Assembly (NCBI GenBank): GCA_011390035.1
Contig: JAABTE010000073.1
Coordinates: 1 to 10,119 of the forward strand
Length of the DNA: 10,119 nucleotides
DNA from: Desulfobacteraceae bacterium
GTDB taxonomy: Bacteria > Desulfobacterota > Desulfobacteria > Desulfobacterales > JAABSP01
Direction of reading: 5' to 3'
In this document: piece after piece, positions 7,892 through 10,119 of the stretch
Position numbering within the stretch: the first letter of the stretch is position 1
How the letters are laid out: every line of letters begins with the position of its first letter
Made by a program: the position numbers and the translations under genes
Notes under the pieces: model-generated
Database searches by the model: none
Told to the model about the DNA's origin: nothing
What the model saw: only the letters and a program-made list of their open reading frames with translations

Positions 7892-8494
7892 TTATGCCTT
7901 GAAACGTTCCACGTAATAGATGCCTTTTTCCGGGTCCTCGTCGTATATGAGGGCCGGCTCTCCTTTTTCCAGCACCAGGCCGTCCCGGGCCCGGGCGTTT
8001 AGCGTGATGGGCGCCCCGCCCGTGGCGATTTCGATCTGACCGAAATCGGCGTTGACCTCGCTGGTGATCACCACCCCCACCCGGTACATGATTTTCTCGT
8101 GGGTTTCGGCCTTGAAGAACCGTCTCATGGGCCGGGTGAGAAGGCCCGCTGCCACCACGCTGAAGATGAAGTTGGGAATCAGCAGCACCAGGGCGATGAC
8201 CGCGTTGCCCGCCGGGTTCAGATAATGGTTGGCCTCCAGGGAGAACCACCAGCCGAACAGCGAAAGAAAGCTGACCGTGATCATCGCCGGCACCTCGCCG
8301 AGGTTGAGCAACTGAAACAGGGGCGCCAGCAGGCAGCCGCCCTCGTCCGCGTCGATGTCCGGGATGAGGGAATCTAACAGCTCAAGATCGGCCGCGCCCA
8401 TGATCAGTGTGCCCCAGTAGAGCATCACCAAAATCAGCAGCGCGGTGAAGGGAAGGTTTATGGGCGAAAAGCATGCCGATATGAATGCTTGCAT
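7892..8494 (-). CDS. YqiJ/NfeD-like inner-membrane protein with C-terminal OB-fold-type domain
   Basis: It encodes 200 residues from ATG 8494; GTG 8497 directly upstream adds one residue. GGAG lies 6 nt before the ATG but only 3 nt before the GTG, so ATG is preferred. Hydrophobic segments occur at about residues 13-35 (FTALLILVMLYWGTLIMGA), 69-88 and 95-120. A short basic stretch (RPMRRFF) leads into a soluble C-terminal domain of ~70 residues with the small beta-barrel pattern of NfeD/YqiJ: RVGVVITSEVN, ADFGQIEIATGG, LEKGEPALIYDED, IYYVERF. The middle part after the first segment is acidic (IPDIDADEGG). Family knowledge: NfeD-type proteins are encoded next to SPFH proteins and act as their membrane partners; E. 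coli yqiJ-yqiK is the nearest arrangement. It is the first gene of the leftward unit, 34 bp before the flotillin. Confidence 0.88.
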   Translation of the reverse strand: MQAFISACFSPINLPFTALLILVMLYWGTLIMGAADLELLDSLIPDIDADEGGCLLAPLFQLLNLGEVPAMITVSFLSLFGWWFSLEANHYLNPAGNAVIALVLLIPNFIFSVVAAGLLTRPMRRFFKAETHEKIMYRVGVVITSEVNADFGQIEIATGGAPITLNARARDGLVLEKGEPALIYDEDPEKGIYYVERFKA

Positions 8495-8578
8495 CACGGT
8501 CTCCAGTGAAGGGCGGAAACGGTATTTGAATGGAAGCGACCCCGGGCGCGTGGGCCGAAAATACAGGGTCCCGCTATT

Positions 8579-8595
8579 CTGTACGATATTTACAG
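8579..8595. promoter_or_regulatory. Dyad CTGTA-N7-TACAG upstream of the leftward operon
   Basis: A perfect 5-bp inverted repeat with a 7-bp AT-rich centre lies about 85 bp before the first leftward start codon. TACAGGG also occurs at 8562-8568, in direct orientation to the right arm (8591-8597). The position suits an operator or part of the leftward promoter, for which I see only weak -10 candidates on the minus strand (e.g. CAGAAT). It resembles a gammaproteobacterial LexA box but is one base longer, so I do not assign it to LexA. Confidence 0.4.
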
Positions 8596-8616
8596 GGAAA
8601 AATAAACCGAAAAATG

Positions 8617-8654
8617 GCCACCCCCCCCTTCCGGGGGCGGCTTGCGTTTTTTTT
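8617..8654. terminator. GC-rich hairpin with T-runs on both strands, between divergent promoters
   Basis: GCC-A-CCCCC (8617-8625) pairs with GGGGG-C-GGC (8633-8641), giving eight G-C pairs with one A/C mismatch and a 7-nt loop CCCTTCC. On the plus strand eight T follow at 8647-8654, five bases after the stem; on the minus strand five T occupy 8614-8610, two bases after the stem. It fits a bidirectional intrinsic terminator. Since neither flanking gene ends here, it may insulate the divergent promoters or act as an attenuator on a leftward transcript that starts further upstream. Confidence 0.5.
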
Positions 8655-8656
8655 GT

Positions 8657-8686
8657 TTGGCAAGCCCCGCGTCCGTCTGGTATAAA
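8657..8686 (+). promoter_or_regulatory. Sigma70-like promoter of the Trm112/DUF4416/YicC operon
   Basis: TTGGCA at 8657-8662 and TATAAA at 8681-8686 are separated by 18 bp; each differs from consensus at one base. TG at 8678-8679, one base before the -10, gives an extended -10 element. The start of transcription would be near 8693, leaving a leader of about 90 nt before the first gene. The -35 directly follows the T-run of the hairpin. Confidence 0.65.
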
Positions 8687-8692
8687 ACGATT

Positions 8693-8733
8693 TTATGCCG
8701 GCAAGATCCCATCTTATGCCGGCAAGGTCCCAT
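8693..8733 (+). repeat. 20-bp direct repeat (period 21) with TGCCGGCA palindromes at the predicted transcription start
   Basis: Copies lie at 8693-8712 and 8714-8733 and differ at one base (CAAGATCCC versus CAAGGTCCC). Each holds the 8-bp palindrome TGCCGGCA, at 8696-8703 and 8717-8724. The 21-bp spacing is two helical turns, placing both palindromes on the same DNA face. The first copy begins at the predicted +1, where a bound repressor would block initiation. Alternatively the repeat acts in the leader RNA. Confidence 0.6.
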
Positions 8734-8782
8734 GGCGTTGATCGAGCGCCTCGACAACCCGACACAAGGAGACAACGAAACA

Positions 8783-8962
8783 ATGGCCATCAGCAAGGAA
8801 CTGCTTGACATACTCGCCTGCCCCAAGTGCAAGGGGGACATTCACCTGAACCCGGCCGGCGACGGCCTGATCTGCCAGAACTGCCGCCTGCTCTATGAAA
8901 TCAAGGACGACATCCCCATCATGCTCATCGACGAGGCCAGGCCGCTGGACGCCGGCGCCTGA
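8783..8962 (+). CDS. Trm112-like zinc-binding protein (UPF0434/YcaR type)
   Basis: It encodes 59 residues. Two Cys pairs, C13-x2-C16 (ILACPKCKG) and C31-x2-C34 (LICQNC), form a zinc-ribbon-like site, followed by the typical YEIKDDIPIMLIDEA. Length and motifs match the bacterial Trm112/YcaR family. Family knowledge: the eukaryotic and archaeal relative activates methyltransferases; the bacterial role is less defined. I chose ATG 8783 because the family begins a few residues before LLDILACP; AAGGAG lies 11 nt upstream. An in-frame ATG at 8732 would add 17 unrelated residues and lies in the direct repeat. It is first in the rightward operon, 8 bp before the DUF4416 gene. Confidence 0.92.
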   Translation: MAISKELLDILACPKCKGDIHLNPAGDGLICQNCRLLYEIKDDIPIMLIDEARPLDAGA

Positions 8963-8970
8963 CCCCGTTT

Positions 8971-9555
8971 ATGAGCCTGCCCCAGCCACCGCCGCCCGCC
9001 CGGCTGGTCATCGGCGTGTTTCTCAAGGAGCCATCGCTGCTTGGCCCGGTGGCCGACGCCCTGGTCCGGCGCCACGGGCCGCCGGACATGATCGGCCCGT
9101 GGATGGCCTTTGACCAAACCCGTTACTATGAGCCGGAGATGGGCGGGCCGCTGCGCCGTCGCATGTTTTCCTTTAAAGGCCTGATCGACCAGGCGGACCT
9201 GCCGGACATCAAGCGCCACGCCAACGGGCTGGAGGCGGATCTGGCCGAGGCGGGCCGGCGCCGGGTCAACATCGATCCCGGCTGCCTGCTGGCCGAGCGC
9301 TTTGTTCTGGCAACGGGGAAAAACTTCAGCCACCGCATTCACCTGGACGGCGGCATCTACGCCGATCTGACGCTGATTTACGAGAACGGCGCTTATAAGG
9401 CCCTGCCTTGGACCTATCCGGACTATGGCGAGGAGCGGATGCGGGATTTTCTGGCCCGCGTCCGGCGGCGCTATCTGCTGGATCTGAAGCGATTTCAAAA
9501 AGGATTCAGAATACAAAAAGGGGACGCAAGGCCCAATGGCCCTGCCCCAAGTTAA
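8971..9555 (+). CDS. DUF4416 family protein
   Basis: It encodes 194 residues. Hallmarks of the family are visible in order: RLVIGVFL near the N-terminus, FDQTRYYEPEMGGPLRR (48-64), MFSFKGLIDQADLPDIK (65-81), NGLE, RRVNIDPGCL (97-106), VLATGKNFSHRIHLDGGIY (112-130), ADLTLIYENG and LPWTYPDY (145-152). The last ~15 residues are a Pro/Gly-rich tail. No signal peptide or membrane segment is visible. Biochemical function is unknown; the conserved His, Asp, Tyr and Lys in NIDPG and ATGKNFSHR suggest a binding or catalytic pocket (inference). No clear Shine-Dalgarno precedes the ATG, which lies 8 bp after the Trm112-like stop, so translation is probably coupled. The family is common in Desulfobacterota next to yicC, as here. 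Confidence 0.9.
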   Translation: MSLPQPPPPARLVIGVFLKEPSLLGPVADALVRRHGPPDMIGPWMAFDQTRYYEPEMGGPLRRRMFSFKGLIDQADLPDIKRHANGLEADLAEAGRRRVNIDPGCLLAERFVLATGKNFSHRIHLDGGIYADLTLIYENGAYKALPWTYPDYGEERMRDFLARVRRRYLLDLKRFQKGFRIQKGDARPNGPAPS

Positions 9556-9577
9556 AAGGACCGGAAACGGAGGATAG

Positions 9578-10119
9578 ATGATTCGCAGCATGACCGGCTA
9601 CGCCGGCGCGGAGCGCGCCGAGAACGGCTTCGCCGTGATGGTGGAGGCCCGCTCCCACAACAATCGCTTCCTGGACGTGGTGGCCCGCCTGCCCCAGGGA
9701 TATGCCGGGCTGGAGGAGCAAGTCCGCGCCCTGGTGGCGGGCCGGCTAACCCGGGGAAGGGTGGAGGTGCGCCTTCAGGTGCAGGATGTCTCCGAAACGG
9801 CCGCCGCCTTCGAGATCGACATCGTCCGGGCCGACAGCTATCACCGGGCGCTGGCCCAGCTCCGGGGCCGCTTCAACCTGCCGGACCACATCTCCCTGGC
9901 CCAGTTGAGCGCGGTGGGGGGCATCATCCGGCCCGTGGAGCAGCAGCGGGACGCCGGGGCCCTGTGGCCCCTGGTGGAAGCCTGCGTCAACGCTGCCCTT
10001 GATGGCCTCAACGCCATGCGGGACCGGGAGGGCGCCTTCATCGCCGAGGATCTGAAAAGCCGGCTGGGCCACATCGAAGCCTTTCTGGATCAGATCGAAG
10101 CGGAATCCGAGGGCCTGCC
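9578..10119 (+). CDS. yicC: YicC-family endoribonuclease, 5' part (cut by right edge)
   Basis: The frame opens at ATG 9578 with GGAGG 4 nt upstream and stays open to the edge: 180 codons plus two bases of about 290 expected. The start MIRSMTGYAGAE and the segment VEARSHNNRFLDVVARLP, followed by a Glu/Arg-rich helix (GLEEQVRALVAGRLTRGRVEV), are typical of the YicC N-terminal domain. The later LNAMRDREGAFIAEDLKSRL matches the conserved region leading to the C-terminal domain. E. coli YicC has been reported as an endoribonuclease acting on small RNA; the catalytic C-terminal part lies outside the window. It is the third gene of the rightward operon, 22 bp after the DUF4416 gene. Confidence 0.93.
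   Translation, partial: MIRSMTGYAGAERAENGFAVMVEARSHNNRFLDVVARLPQGYAGLEEQVRALVAGRLTRGRVEVRLQVQDVSETAAAFEIDIVRADSYHRALAQLRGRFNLPDHISLAQLSAVGGIIRPVEQQRDAGALWPLVEACVNAALDGLNAMRDREGAFIAEDLKSRLGHIEAFLDQIEAESEGL

Noticed and set aside
8579..8595. LexA/SOS box
   Set aside because: E. coli boxes are CTGT-N8-ACAG; this is CTGT-N9-ACAG, and LexA motifs differ among deltaproteobacteria, so the assignment would be a guess.
8732..8962. Earlier in-frame start for the Trm112-like protein
   Set aside because: The added 17 residues are not part of the family pattern, and the ATG lies in the direct repeat with no Shine-Dalgarno in front.

Overview
The window is a GC-rich, densely coded bacterial segment with no mobile element, CRISPR array, tRNA or rRNA that I can see. 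The best guess at origin is a Desulfobacterota (deltaproteobacterial) chromosome. That rests on the rightward gene order Trm112-like / DUF4416 / YicC, on the DUF4416 family itself and on the GC-rich codon use; it is an inference, not a database result. Two divergent transcription units share a control region of about 290 bp (8495-8782).

Leftward unit (minus strand, about 8494 to beyond position 1). It holds four genes in order: a YqiJ/NfeD-like OB-fold membrane protein (7892-8494), a long flotillin/SPFH protein of the YqiK type (5611-7857), a small conserved protein of about 81 aa (5350-5595), and a giant protein (from 5200, more than 1733 aa, running off the left edge). The giant protein has a beta-rich N-terminal half, a long helical/coiled-coil middle and an AAA-type ATPase domain near its C-terminus. 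Its family is usually labelled 'DNA repair ATPase' (DUF3686 plus AAA), a label that does not establish function. The set reads as one membrane-associated machine: the OB-fold partner and flotillin form a membrane scaffold, and the giant ATPase is the likely energy-using effector.

Control region (8495-8782). It contains a dyad CTGTA-N7-TACAG, a GC-rich hairpin with T-runs on both sides, a good sigma70-like promoter with extended -10 facing right, and a 20-bp direct repeat (period 21) carrying two TGCCGGCA palindromes at the predicted start of the rightward transcript.

Rightward unit (plus strand, 8783 to the right edge). It holds a 59-aa Trm112-like zinc protein, a DUF4416 protein, and the first 180 codons of a YicC-family endoribonuclease. 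This looks like a housekeeping operon.

Notable sequence-level features are five 18-bp tandem units coding a hexapeptide repeat near the visible end of the giant ATPase, exact 22-residue repeats in the flotillin stalk, an extra C-terminal domain in the flotillin, and the same 10-base ribosome-binding box at the same distance before both the small gene and the giant gene.
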